From contig JASLXP010001049.1 in NCBI GenBank assembly GCA_030740295.1, positions 1-10,085 of the forward strand: a DNA stretch of 10,085 nt, read 5' to 3'. A program made the translations under genes and the position numbers. The notes under the pieces are model-generated. The model did not search any database, was not told where the DNA came from, and saw only the letters and a list, made by a program, of their open reading frames with translations. Each line of letters begins with the position of its first letter. Within the stretch, counting starts at the first letter, position 1. Of this stretch, positions 1-7,493 are shown piece by piece. The DNA is from Planctomycetota bacterium. GTDB taxonomy: Bacteria; Planctomycetota; PUPC01; JACPCR01.

Positions 1-1731
1 GCCCCTGTTGTGGAAGTCACCAATTACATCGAAGCCGGCGCGCCCTGGAAGCTCGCGCACTTCGGCGAAAACTTCTTTCCCCTCGGCGCGCGGTTCAAGG
101 GCGGTCTCCTTCGATTTGTGGGCGAAGGGGTGCGTTTCGGCTATCAGGTCGTTGAAGGCGATTTCACGTTCACCGGCCGGGTCGCCGAGGTGGCGATGGC
201 TTCTAAAGAGAATGGCATCGCCAGCAACAACTGGGTCGGACTGCTCATCAAACACAAGGATCCACAGAAGAAACAGAATCCTTACGACATGGCCGGCGAC
301 GTCGGCATCTATCTGACCACGGGCCGGGGTGTTCGAGAGGCGGCCGACTTCCCTGACCTCGGCGGCGGCAACATATCCAGAAACGAGTTGGCCAGGCCGG
401 ACGCACGTTGGATGCGCATCATCCGTCGCGGCCAGCGTTATGAATCGTTCTTGTCCAAAGATGGCAAGACGTGGCGCAAGATCGCCGAACGTGTTTCCGA
501 GCGCTACGGCAAGAGCGTTTACGTGGGCGTCACCTTTCGATCCATCCCGGGGAAGAGTCGGACTCAATTCAGTGCAGCGATGGATCATCTGACTATTGAG
601 GCAGGCGCGCCGCCCCTGCCTGCTCCAGTCAGGCCCGATGCCGAGAATTTTTCTCTAACCAAGCGCGTCACAGCGCTCGTGCAATCTGCCGACGGCAAAC
701 GGCTCCTTGCCCGTTCGACAGTCGGCCTCTTCCTTTCGGCCGACGGCGGTTCCACATGGTCGGCGCTTAACGGGTCACTCAACAGCCCGGACGCATTGGC
801 CGTTCGATCTGTAGCGATTCATCCGAAGAATCCGAACATCATTTTGCGCGGTGGAGGCCGCGTAGTGGACGGCAAACTCGTCAGCGGATTGTGGAAGAGC
901 ATTGACGCCGGCGAGAACTGGAAACTCATCACCCGTGACATCGATTTCGACGGTCACGGCCCAACGACGCTGTTCGGCGAGGTGATCCAGTTCAACCCGA
1001 ACAATCCGGACCACGTCATCGCCGCGGGCGAAACCAAAGGACTGTTCGTGAGCTCGGACGCGGGCGAGACGTGGTCGTCGGTCCTGCTCAAAGGCGAACG
1101 CGTCAGCGCTCTGCACTTCAGCAACATCAAGCAATACGGCCGTGATCCACTCTTACTGATCGGAACCTTCGACGATCAGAAGATCGCCGCCCTCGGAATG
1201 CCAAAGCCTTTTAAATCGACCGTTGGGCCCGGTCGCATTTACTGGGGAACCATCAGTGGCAAGGACAACAAACTTCGCGCAAAGAAAGTCTGGGAAATGC
1301 CGAACGCGGGCGTGACGAATCTGGTCGTCGGCCCGCACCAGAGGTTCGCCAGCGCCACAACCACCCACGGCCTCTACTTCACCTGGGTCACAGGGAACAC
1401 CTTCTCCCAGCGTCGCCTCAAGGTCGCAGCCGATACCATGATCATCGGCCTCGGCAGGCGAGATTATTCAGACTGGAGCTACTTCACTGCAGTAGCGCCC
1501 TTTGCAGAGCCCAACGAGCCAGCAGTCTTCTACAGCAGAGAGCGGGGCTTCCGCTGGCAGGAACTGTCACGGACACCCAGAGCCGCCAAGCCGCTTACCG
1601 ACGGCATCACCTGCGTCCTGCCCGATGCCAAAAACGACAAGACGATCTTCCTCTGCAATCGCCATGGCATCTTCAGGTCAACAGATGAAGGCCAGACCTA
1701 TGAGTTGGTTCTGAACACGCGGGACAATTAG
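1..1731 (+). CDS. Secreted-type protein with concanavalin-like domain and BNR/Asp-box repeats (5' partial)
   Basis: The frame is open to the window edge (Ala-Pro-Val precede the GTG at base 10), so the gene is probably 5'-truncated. Counting from that GTG, residues ~5-196 resemble a DUF1349-like concanavalin/jelly-roll domain, with alternating beta-strand patterns and a run ending MDHLTIEAG. A Pro-rich linker (200-210) follows. The rest (~215-573) is a beta-propeller-like region with Asp-box motifs of the form S-x-D-x-G-x-x-W: SADGGSTW (243-250), SIDAGENW (297-304), SSDAGETW (348-355) and a final STDEGQTY (557-564). Phrases such as HPKNPNII and NPNNPDHVI are typical of BNR/VPS10-like propellers. 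The domains suggest an extracytoplasmic carbohydrate-binding or sialidase-fold protein. No catalytic residues of a true sialidase are recognised, so no enzymatic activity is assigned. It converges with the GH5-like gene, with an 83-bp gap in which no clear terminator is seen. Confidence 0.8.
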   Translation, partial: APVVEVTNYIEAGAPWKLAHFGENFFPLGARFKGGLLRFVGEGVRFGYQVVEGDFTFTGRVAEVAMASKENGIASNNWVGLLIKHKDPQKKQNPYDMAGDVGIYLTTGRGVREAADFPDLGGGNISRNELARPDARWMRIIRRGQRYESFLSKDGKTWRKIAERVSERYGKSVYVGVTFRSIPGKSRTQFSAAMDHLTIEAGAPPLPAPVRPDAENFSLTKRVTALVQSADGKRLLARSTVGLFLSADGGSTWSALNGSLNSPDALAVRSVAIHPKNPNIILRGGGRVVDGKLVSGLWKSIDAGENWKLITRDIDFDGHGPTTLFGEVIQFNPNNPDHVIAAGETKGLFVSSDAGETWSSVLLKGERVSALHFSNIKQYGRDPLLLIGTFDDQKIAALGMPKPFKSTVGPGRIYWGTISGKDNKLRAKKVWEMPNAGVTNLVVGPHQRFASATTTHGLYFTWVTGNTFSQRRLKVAADTMIIGLGRRDYSDWSYFTAVAPFAEPNEPAVFYSRERGFRWQELSRTPRAAKPLTDGITCVLPDAKNDKTIFLCNRHGIFRSTDEGQTYELVLNTRDN

Positions 1732-1814
1732 CCATCAGTATCGCGAACGCGCATGTCTTCAGAGAAGGCTCAAACGCATCGCAAGGGTTTGATGGGGAAG
1801 CCGCATTAAACCTG

Positions 1815-3497
1815 TTACTTGGGCAATGCCTCTATCGGCAACACGACGAAGTTGTCGAACCTCGCCGTACAATTGTGTGCCCGCGCTCCGATCGCCCCGG
1901 AGAGGATCGGTTCTTTTTTGTCGGTGATATCGATGCGCAGTCCATTCTCCGGATCGGCCGAAGGATGCATGCGGTTGAACCAGACGCGAATTCGCGGACC
2001 GGCGGTCGCGACGCGGATCATGCTCCACTCGTTGATGCGCGTGGCAGTCTTGAGTTTGCTCAGGTCATAGCTGGCGAGTTCCTGCCGGCTTCCGTCCAGT
2101 ATCTTGCTCAGGACGAGTTTCCCACTGTCAAAGGCGACGGCATATCCCCGCATCGCATCGAGTCCATCACCCGGCTCGTTGACGCGGAAAAGAAGCCCCG
2201 CGTTGCCTTTCGGCTTGGCACCCTTATCGCCCGGTAGAATGACGACTCGACCTTCGAGGACATAATCGCTCCACGTGCTATCGCCTGCGACCATCTTCGT
2301 TTCCGGCTCGAGGGTGACGGCATTTCGCACTTTGAGCTTCTCGGCGCCGAACGGTTTCCACGCCTCTGCACGGTGTGTCTCGAAGTCGTCCAGAAACATG
2401 GCCTGCGACTTGCCGGTCGTATAGCGGCGGATCGCCTCGGCTTCCGCCAGCGAGACCGGGGTGGTGTCCGGCCACATCAGGCCACACCAAGGGATCTCCG
2501 GTTCGGCCGCACCGGGTTTATCAATCCAGTGCCAGCGCGTATTGGAGTCGCCTACCATCAGTTCCCAACAGAGATACATGCCCGGCGCTGACAGACCGTG
2601 CTTGCGCCGCTGGGTGACCCAGTGAATAAGGTCGATCGGCCCGCCAAAATTGCGCCGCGATGCCTTCCAGCGTGCTCCGGCTTCGGTAAAAACGGTACCT
2701 TTCGCAGGATTGACCCCGGCCAGGTAACGCAGCGGCCCATGGGCGTGGCTGTACACGTGCGCGTCCACGATGTCGGTCGCCTCGCAATCGGCCCAGCCCC
2801 GCTTTCCCTTTTCGCAATTGAGGACCGGCTGGGTCGGCTTGAGTTCCTTGGCCCACGCGTATCCAGCGCGCTTGAGCCGGTCGCGGTACTTGTTGCCCGG
2901 TGGCGGCTCGTTGTGGATCTCCCAGAACAGGACCCGCGCATCGGTCCGGTGGGCCTGGATGATATCCTGCACGTAGGGTTTGAACTTCTCGAGGTTGTCT
3001 TCCTCGATATCGCGCGCCTGGGGCGACTGTGCCCAGCGGCCGTTGTGGTAACCCGAAACCGGCGCTGTCGGCTTATCGAGGAAGATCCCTTCATGCCGGT
3101 GGCATCCATCAAAGAAGACAAAGCCCGGACGGATCTTATGTTGTGCGCAGATGGCAAGAAACTTCTCGATATTCGCCTTCAGGACGTCCTTCTCTTCGAA
3201 GAAGTTGATGTCATGAAGGTAGACACGCAGCGTCGAGATACCAAAGTGCTCGCGTGCCGCCGCAAGTTCCTTCTCCACCACCTCGGTCCGAAAGTCGTGC
3301 CAGAACTGGACCTGGTTCACCGCGTAAGCTGGAGTGTAATTCGACCCGATCAGCCCATCGGTCGGCGGATTCGAGCGGGAGGTGTATGTCGCTTCGCTGG
3401 TCGTGGTCTCCCCGTGGATGACGTTGACTCCCATGTGAAATAGAAATGTCGCAGTAGTAATGGAAAGTAGTGGTTTCATGGCGGTTGGAAACATCAT
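1815..3497 (-). CDS. Secreted GH5-like (clan GH-A) glycoside hydrolase with C-terminal concanavalin-like domain
   Basis: The protein has 560 residues from the first ATG. A start at Met7 (base 3479) gives a tighter signal peptide (MKPLLSITTATFLFHMG), and neither start has an obvious Shine-Dalgarno. Residues ~45-365 form a cellulase-like (beta/alpha)8 barrel: TLRVYLHD (89-96), IRPGFVFFDGC (122-132), FWEIHNEP (191-198, with E197 as the expected acid/base) and VFTEAG (269-274, with E272 as the expected nucleophile). The layout matches the GH5-like proteins of PVC bacteria often annotated as cellulase family or 1,4-beta-xylanase. Residues ~367-560 resemble a concanavalin-like DUF1080/LamG-type domain, starting FLDDFE and ending ARFDNFVVLPIEALPK, probably for carbohydrate binding. 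Both catalytic glutamates are present, so it is likely active, but the substrate cannot be read from the sequence. It is divergently oriented from the ECF sigma gene. Confidence 0.85.
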   Translation of the reverse strand: MMFPTAMKPLLSITTATFLFHMGVNVIHGETTTSEATYTSRSNPPTDGLIGSNYTPAYAVNQVQFWHDFRTEVVEKELAAAREHFGISTLRVYLHDINFFEEKDVLKANIEKFLAICAQHKIRPGFVFFDGCHRHEGIFLDKPTAPVSGYHNGRWAQSPQARDIEEDNLEKFKPYVQDIIQAHRTDARVLFWEIHNEPPPGNKYRDRLKRAGYAWAKELKPTQPVLNCEKGKRGWADCEATDIVDAHVYSHAHGPLRYLAGVNPAKGTVFTEAGARWKASRRNFGGPIDLIHWVTQRRKHGLSAPGMYLCWELMVGDSNTRWHWIDKPGAAEPEIPWCGLMWPDTTPVSLAEAEAIRRYTTGKSQAMFLDDFETHRAEAWKPFGAEKLKVRNAVTLEPETKMVAGDSTWSDYVLEGRVVILPGDKGAKPKGNAGLLFRVNEPGDGLDAMRGYAVAFDSGKLVLSKILDGSRQELASYDLSKLKTATRINEWSMIRVATAGPRIRVWFNRMHPSADPENGLRIDITDKKEPILSGAIGARAHNCTARFDNFVVLPIEALPK

Positions 3498-3668
3498 GCT
3501 GTGATAACAATTTCAAAAGCGAGCATAATGCCGCGGCCTTGGATGGCAAGATCTGCCCCGCAGGTTCGGCCATAGATCTGATGATAAGAATCGATCTCAA
3601 CGAATTTCCGAGAATTCCTGTCCAATATTCGGGATATCAGGGAAATAGACTCATCAAAGGGACATTGC
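3498..3668. promoter_or_regulatory. Divergent intergenic region between the GH5-like and ECF sigma genes
   Basis: This 171-bp spacer separates two divergently transcribed genes and must hold the promoters for both unless transcription enters from outside. It is visibly more AT-rich than its neighbours. A short inverted repeat (GAATT-6 nt-AATTC, in the stretch around 3602-3617) lies about 50 bases before the sigma start. It could be an operator but is too short to claim as one. No confident -35/-10 pair was found. The promoter role is inferred from gene orientation. Confidence 0.4.
3656..3662 (+). promoter_or_regulatory. Ribosome binding site of the ECF sigma gene
   Basis: The purine run AAAGGGA lies six bases upstream of the ATG at 3669. 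It supports that ATG as the start of the sigma factor. Confidence 0.55.
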
Positions 3669-4184
3669 ATGGATCGTTACGACGAATTTCTTCGACTCTT
3701 GTTGCGCGCTGAAGGTGACCTGAAGGCATTCATCGGCAGCATCGTACGTGACTACCATGCACGTGAAGATCTGTTTCAGGAGATGGCCTCGCTCTGCTGG
3801 AAGAAATTCGGGGACTATGACAAGTCCCGTCCGTTCGGCGCGTGGGCGAGGGGCATTGCCGCCAATCTCGTTAAGAAACACCTGTCGCGGATTCAACGGT
3901 TTCCTGCATTTCTTGAGCCGGGGGTGATTGAGGCGATCACAGAGGCTTTCGACCGAACTGAAAATCAGGCCGAAAGCAGACTGCAGGCTCTGAGGCAATG
4001 TATGGAACAGCTGCCGGAGAATTCACGGCAGGTTCTCAGACAGCGGTACTCCGATGAAAAGCGGCCTGCTGAGATTGCGCGGGAAGGGAATAAGACACGA
4101 GATTCGGTCTACAAATCCCTGATGCGGATTCGGCAGAAACTGCACGATTGTGTCGAACGCCGGATGAAGGGAGAGACCATATGA
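3669..4184 (+). CDS. ECF-type sigma-70 family RNA polymerase sigma factor (Rhodopirellula/Verrucomicrobium type)
   Basis: This 171-residue protein directs RNA polymerase to a specific promoter set. Region 2 spans ~12-78. It includes AREDLFQEM (31-39, the region 2.1/2.2 core-binding helix) and FGAWARGIAANLVKKHLSR (56-74, the region 2.3/2.4 DNA-melting and -10 contact helix). Region 4 spans ~107-160, with LPENSRQVLRQRY, then RPAEIAREGNKTRDSVYKSL as the helix-turn-helix for -35 recognition. The linker is short, as in two-domain ECF sigmas. The length and wording fit the PVC-specific family that is usually paired with a FecR-like partner. The stop codon overlaps the next start (ATGA), so the two are translationally coupled, and the partner is probably its regulator. 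Its target promoters are unknown. Confidence 0.9.
   Translation: MDRYDEFLRLLLRAEGDLKAFIGSIVRDYHAREDLFQEMASLCWKKFGDYDKSRPFGAWARGIAANLVKKHLSRIQRFPAFLEPGVIEAITEAFDRTENQAESRLQALRQCMEQLPENSRQVLRQRYSDEKRPAEIAREGNKTRDSVYKSLMRIRQKLHDCVERRMKGETI
4167..4173 (+). promoter_or_regulatory. Ribosome binding site of the FecR-like gene (decides start)
   Basis: AAGGGAG sits seven bases before the ATG at 4181, inside the end of the sigma gene. It favours that ATG over the TTG at 4148, which lies in the same open frame but has no such site. Confidence 0.7.
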
Positions 4185-5749
4185 AAAAGTCCTCCTGCGA
4201 CCTCATCTGGGCCTGCATTGACGATGTCTCTTCTCCGGAGGAAGACGACCGGTTGTGCAGGGAATTGCTTTCAGACTCTGGCATCGCAGATGCCTTTGCC
4301 GAACAGGCCCGCATGCATGCCTCCCTCGATGAGTGGTTCAAAGTCGACGATGTGGCTTTCGTGGCTGCAGAGGCGATTGAATCCAGGCCATCTCGCTCAA
4401 CTGGCCGGAATCGTTTCGCCTGGGCCGCCGCGGTTGCGCTGCTTGCCCTGTTGCCTCTCCTTTACTTTGGATTCGAGGAGAAGGTTGCGAAGCCAGGCTA
4501 CCGACTCGAGGAAGGAGCGGTCAGCAACTCTCGGGGAACGGGCGAAGTATTGGAAGGGGAGCTCCTTGAAATCCCCACGGGCTCGCAGGCCAGAATCAGG
4601 ACTCCCGGGGGCGCCGAGGCGTTCCTGAAGTCCGGCACGGAAGCCATCTTCAGAGGCAAAGTTGCCGAGGCCAGGCAAGTTATCTACCTCCGAGCTGCTG
4701 GTGGGACGTTCAAGGTACCGCCTGGCGAAGGAGAATTCAGAATCGAGACCCCTGTTGGTCATGTTGTCGTTTCAGGCACGGAGTTTTCGGTGGAACTCAA
4801 GCCTGGGACCTATACCTGCTATCCACCGCAAACCTCATCCTGGTGTCCACCAGAAGGAGAATTAATGATGAAGAGATCAGTAACACTGCTCGCCGTCGCG
4901 GTCGTCTTTGGCTCAGTAGAAGTCAGGATTGGCGACGAAACATACACACTCGGGGCAGGCGACAGCCGCGTCTTTGGGCAGGAGCGTCCCCCGAAAGTGG
5001 CCGAAAAGGCCCCAGCTAAGGCAAAGGATGAATTGACCGACGAGGACCGAAAGATCGCGGCCGAATTCCTTGAGATCCTCAAGGGTGTCAAGGCGGGTGG
5101 ATGGGATGAAGAGGAAATCGGAATCGCTTTGAAGAAGCTCGGCATCACATGGGAACAGGGCATGGCCCTGGCGAGGAAAACCGGCGCCATTAAGACACGC
5201 CCAGGTGGCGGGCAGCAAGCGAAAGTAAACGTCCTGAATCGCTGGGTTGGCACATGGCTGTCAGCCGTGACCTTGAACTCGTCCCGATGGATTCCAGAGG
5301 CAAGAAGCCAGGAAGAGATCAGAGAGATGAAGTGGATTCTCAATGGACGCTTCCAGGAGTCCATGGCCCGAAGTGACAACCATGAAACGCGCGTGACTCA
5401 ACGCTATAACTCTCAGATGAAGAGGTACAATATGTGGACCTTTGACTCGAACGGCGGCCATAGCTACTGGCTTGGTGATTGGGATGAAAAATCACAGACC
5501 ATGACTTGGCAGTTTCAGAATAAGGTGATCAAAGGAACGATGACCGAACGTTTCACTGCCGATGACAAATACGCCACCAAGCTCCTCATGCTGGACGGCG
5601 AAGGAGCGGCCCTCTTGGACATCCAGGCAGAAAACGTGCGCATCCTGAAGGGAGCCCGGACACGGGGCCACACCAGACGTGATGAACATCGGGGGCAGAA
5701 ACGTCCTCCGCAGGAACAGGAACGGCACAAAGTAGAGAAAGAGCTCTAA
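4181..5749 (+). CDS. FecR-like transmembrane (putative anti-sigma) protein with fused DUF1579-like C-terminal domain
   Basis: The protein has 522 residues from ATG 4181, which overlaps the sigma stop. Residues 1-75 are a cytoplasmic acidic helical segment (LCRELLSDSGIADAFAEQ resembles the anti-sigma-like N-termini of this PVC family). Residues 79-97 form one membrane helix (FAWAAAVALLALLPLLYFGF region). The FecR domain runs ~108-266, including IETPVGHVVVSGTEFSVEL (188-206) and YTLGAGDSRVF (255-265). A Lys/Glu/Ala-rich linker (~267-345) follows. Residues ~354-488 resemble DUF1579, a lipocalin-like barrel: RWVGTWLSAV, MKWILNGRFQESM and YWLGDWDEKSQTMTWQF. The tail (489-522) is very basic and probably disordered. 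FecR proteins sense periplasmic signals and control ECF sigmas, and the operon position supports that role. The DUF1579 fusion suggests a ligand- or cell-wall-facing sensor, which is inference. Confidence 0.8.
   Translation: MKKSSCDLIWACIDDVSSPEEDDRLCRELLSDSGIADAFAEQARMHASLDEWFKVDDVAFVAAEAIESRPSRSTGRNRFAWAAAVALLALLPLLYFGFEEKVAKPGYRLEEGAVSNSRGTGEVLEGELLEIPTGSQARIRTPGGAEAFLKSGTEAIFRGKVAEARQVIYLRAAGGTFKVPPGEGEFRIETPVGHVVVSGTEFSVELKPGTYTCYPPQTSSWCPPEGELMMKRSVTLLAVAVVFGSVEVRIGDETYTLGAGDSRVFGQERPPKVAEKAPAKAKDELTDEDRKIAAEFLEILKGVKAGGWDEEEIGIALKKLGITWEQGMALARKTGAIKTRPGGGQQAKVNVLNRWVGTWLSAVTLNSSRWIPEARSQEEIREMKWILNGRFQESMARSDNHETRVTQRYNSQMKRYNMWTFDSNGGHSYWLGDWDEKSQTMTWQFQNKVIKGTMTERFTADDKYATKLLMLDGEGAALLDIQAENVRILKGARTRGHTRRDEHRGQKRPPQEQERHKVEKEL
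4852..4870 (+). promoter_or_regulatory. Internal Shine-Dalgarno plus tandem ATG inside the FecR-like gene
   Basis: AGAAGGAGA (4852-4860) is followed after four bases by ATG ATG (4865-4870), in frame with the FecR-like protein (Met229-Met230). This is the strongest ribosome-binding-like site in the window. The following residues, MKRSVTLLAVAVVFGS, look like a signal peptide or membrane helix. Initiation here would give a ~293-residue exported protein carrying the end of the FecR fold and the DUF1579-like domain. It may be coincidence, because the sequence is also a continuous part of the FecR frame. Confidence 0.35.
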
Positions 5750-5773
5750 TCCAGTACGCCCAGACGAGGGCAA

Positions 5774-6018
5774 TTTTACGGATTTGAATGACAATTCTCA
5801 GGGGCAAAGCCCCGGGCCGTTTGCCTAGCCCAGTCCAACGGGCTGGGTTTTCGAGCAGATCATCCTTAGGGGCAACGCCCCGGTCATTTGTCCCAATGAA
5901 TGGCCTCCTTGAAAATGGCCGGGGCGTTGCCCCTTTTCAATTCTCTGTACCATTCACCCAGCCCGTTGGGCTGGGCTAGGCAAACAGCCCGGGGCTTCGC
6001 CCCTGAAATCCGTCAAAA
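5774..6018. repeat. 245-bp nested palindrome made of six triloop hairpins (MITE- or REP-like element)
   Basis: The ends ACGGATTT (5778-5785) and AAATCCGT (6006-6013), with flanking T and A runs, form the outer inverted repeat. A 49-bp arm (5799-5847) matches the reverse complement of 5957-6005 with three differences, and an inner 22-bp arm (5868-5889) matches 5913-5934 with one. Within the arms lie small perfect hairpins with 3-nt loops: GGGGC-nnn-GCCCC at 5801-5813, 5869-5881, 5921-5933 and 5991-6003, and an 8-bp-stem hairpin at 5829-5847 (one G-T pair) and 5957-5975. Their order is mirrored about the centre (~5900). The left arm has about 13 extra bases between its outer and main repeats. 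No transposase and no long protein are encoded. It lies just after the FecR-like gene and may also stop transcription. Confidence 0.8.
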
Positions 6019-6060
6019 CGACTCCGTCTTGGAGGACTGGCACACTTTTGCAGATGAAAA

Positions 6061-6133
6061 GCGGGATGGCCGTCCTCGCCCTCCTGAGGCTTTCTCTCAG
6101 ACGGGCGAGACGGCCATCCCGCGATCTGTTTTT
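6061..6133. terminator. Long stem-loop with downstream T run (terminator-like or dispersed hairpin)
   Basis: Arm 6061-6081 (GCGGGATGGCCGTCCTCGCCC) pairs with 6103-6122 with a single bulged C. Inside it CTGAG (6084-6088) pairs with CTCAG (6096-6100) around a 7-nt loop. Five Ts follow at 6129-6133, separated from the stem by six bases, and AAAA precedes the stem at 6057-6060. The spacing is not ideal for an intrinsic terminator. The very long stem suggests a REP-like element that may act as a terminator. Confidence 0.5.
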
Positions 6134-6275
6134 CCAAAAGAGACGGGCCGCATGTCGTGCCCGTTTGCAGTTTCAGCCTGGCAAAGCAATTCCCTGCAAA
6201 TTCGTCTGCGAAACGAAACTTATTTGAGATAACTGATGCTCACTTCTGACCAACATGCAGTCCTGAGAGAAGAAT
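6134..6275. other. Upstream region of the DUF1552 remnant
   Basis: These 142 bases finish the 526-bp gene-free gap that starts at 5750. No ORF, repeat or confident promoter is seen. A purine stretch GAGAGAAGAA directly before the ATG at 6276 may be the ribosome binding site of the DUF1552 gene. Confidence 0.3.
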
Positions 6276-6860
6276 ATGACGATGCCTTTGCACAGACGAA
6301 CTTTTCTTAAGGGCGCGGGCGTAAGCATCGCTCTGCCGCTGTTCGAATCCTTGACGCCGGCCGCCCATGCCGACAAAGCTGGTAAGCCGGTGAAGCGCTT
6401 CGTCTGTCTTTCGAATAACTATGGCATTTACAGGAAGGCATTCTTTCCCGGCAAGGAGCAGGTGGGCACAGACTACGACATGCCCGAGACGCTTAAGCCG
6501 CTCGAAAAGAATCGCCAGTACTTCACCGTCTTCTCCCATCTCGATCACGGAAACACCATCGGCCACCAGGGCGTGCCGGTACTGCTGAGCGGGGTCCGGC
6601 CGCACCTCGCGTCGAATTATCCAGAGATGAACATGAGCGTTGATCAGAAGATAGCGGAATACGTCGGAGCCGAGACGCGTTTTCCATCAGTGACGGTGAG
6701 GGTTAACGAGTCGAATTTTGTGAGCTTTACCCGGACGGGAGTGCAGGTGCCCGCGAGAGATTTGCGGCAGATGTATCTCGCCCTGTTCATGGCCGACTCC
6801 CAGGATCGAAAGGCCACCGCGGCCGAGAGATTCAAACGCCACAACAGCATCCTCCAATGA
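6276..6860 (+). pseudogene. DUF1552 domain protein, N-terminal part only (Tat-exported, truncated)
   Basis: The 194-residue frame starts with a twin-arginine signal (HRRTFLKGAGVSIALPLFES, residues 6-25, then AHA near 33). It continues as a typical DUF1552 protein: KRFVCLSNNYG, TVFSHLDHG, GVPVLLSGVRP, MSVDQKIAEYVG and TRTGVQVPARDLRQMYLALF. Full family members are about 420-470 residues. This one stops right after ERFKRHNSIL, where the family continues, so roughly 250 residues are missing. The point of loss coincides with the start of DUF1588 homology in another frame, so the gene is broken by a deletion or rearrangement, not by a point mutation. DUF1552 proteins are normally encoded next to DUF1592/DUF1588/DUF1585 cytochrome-like proteins in PVC bacteria, and their function is not established. 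The export signal is intact, so a truncated product could still be made. Confidence 0.85.
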
Positions 6861-7437
6861 CCCTCGCCGCGGCGGTGTACTTACTCAACCGAGCGTCATG
6901 ACGGCCACCGCCAACGGCGTCGATACCTCGCCCGTCGTGCGCGGTGTCTGGGTGCTCGAGAGTGTCCTCGGCACGCCGCCCTCGCCTCCACCGCCGGATG
7001 TAGAACCGCTTTCGCCGGACCTTCGTGCCGCCAAAACCATCCGCGAGCAAATGGATATTCATCGCAAGCAGCCCGCCTGCAACAGTTGCCACCGCAAGAT
7101 CGATCCGATGGGATTCCCCTTCGAGAACTTTGATCCCATCGGCCGCTGGCGCGACAAATATCCGAAAGCCCGAGACAACATCGACGCGGCCACCACAACG
7201 TCCACCGGCGAAGAAATCAAAGACATCGTCGCTTTCAAAAAACTGCTCCTGACCCGTGAAAAAGACGTCGCCCGCAGCCTCACTGAAAAGCTGCTCACCT
7301 ATTCCAGCGGCCGCATCCTCGAGCCCACCGATCGCGGCGAGGTCGACAGCATCGTGGACAAGCTTGGAAAGCAGGGCAACAGGTTGCGCGACCTGATCAG
7401 GCTCGTGGTTCAGAGCGAAGTGTTCTTGACGAAGTAA
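6859..7437 (+). pseudogene. DUF1588-DUF1585 C-terminal remnant of a DUF1592-family (PSD1-type) cytochrome-like protein
   Basis: The frame reads DPRRGGVLTQPSVM directly after the DUF1552 break, which is the usual DUF1588 opening. The homologous sequence therefore starts ~12 codons before the first ATG (6898) and has no start of its own. It continues TANGVDTSPVVRGVWVLESV, a Pro-rich PPSPPPPDV segment, and a c-type heme motif CNSCH (bases 7078-7092) inside CNSCHRKIDPMGFPFENFDP, a DUF1588 hallmark. DUF1585 fills the last ~70 residues (SLTEKLLTYSSGR to VVQSEVFLTK), ending at the normal family C-terminus. Full proteins are ~700-1000 residues, so most of the gene (PSD1/DUF1587/DUF1595/DUF1592 parts) is missing. 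The usual neighbour order is this protein followed by DUF1552. Here the order is reversed, which fits deletion between tandem copies or an inverted local order. Confidence 0.85.
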
Positions 7438-7493
7438 GCGTCTAACATCATCTCGAAGTCGACATCACCTCGATATTTGCTAGCTTTGCCGGC

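Noticed and set aside
1732..1814. Bidirectional terminator between the convergent genes.
   Set aside because: Only a very short CGCG-type repeat is present and there is no stem followed by a T run.
2598..3443. A 281-codon open frame on the + strand.
   Set aside because: It lies wholly antisense to the well-supported GH5-like gene, shows no recognisable family, and is explained by high-GC codon bias.
4148..4180. TTG at 4148 as the start of the FecR-like gene.
   Set aside because: ATG 4181 has a well-spaced AAGGGAG and the usual ATGA overlap with the sigma stop; the extra 11 residues lie in the sigma coding region.
5833..5971. attC-like integron site: GTCCAAC (5833-5839) and GTTGGGC (5965-5971) fit RYYYAAC/GTTRRRY across 139 bp.
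   Set aside because: The match follows from the surrounding palindrome. No integron integrase or cassette array is in the window, and the flanking repeats extend well past an attC.
6276..6860. The short DUF1552 frame as a complete small gene.
   Set aside because: The homology stops abruptly mid-domain at a junction with another gene's homology, so it is a truncated gene.
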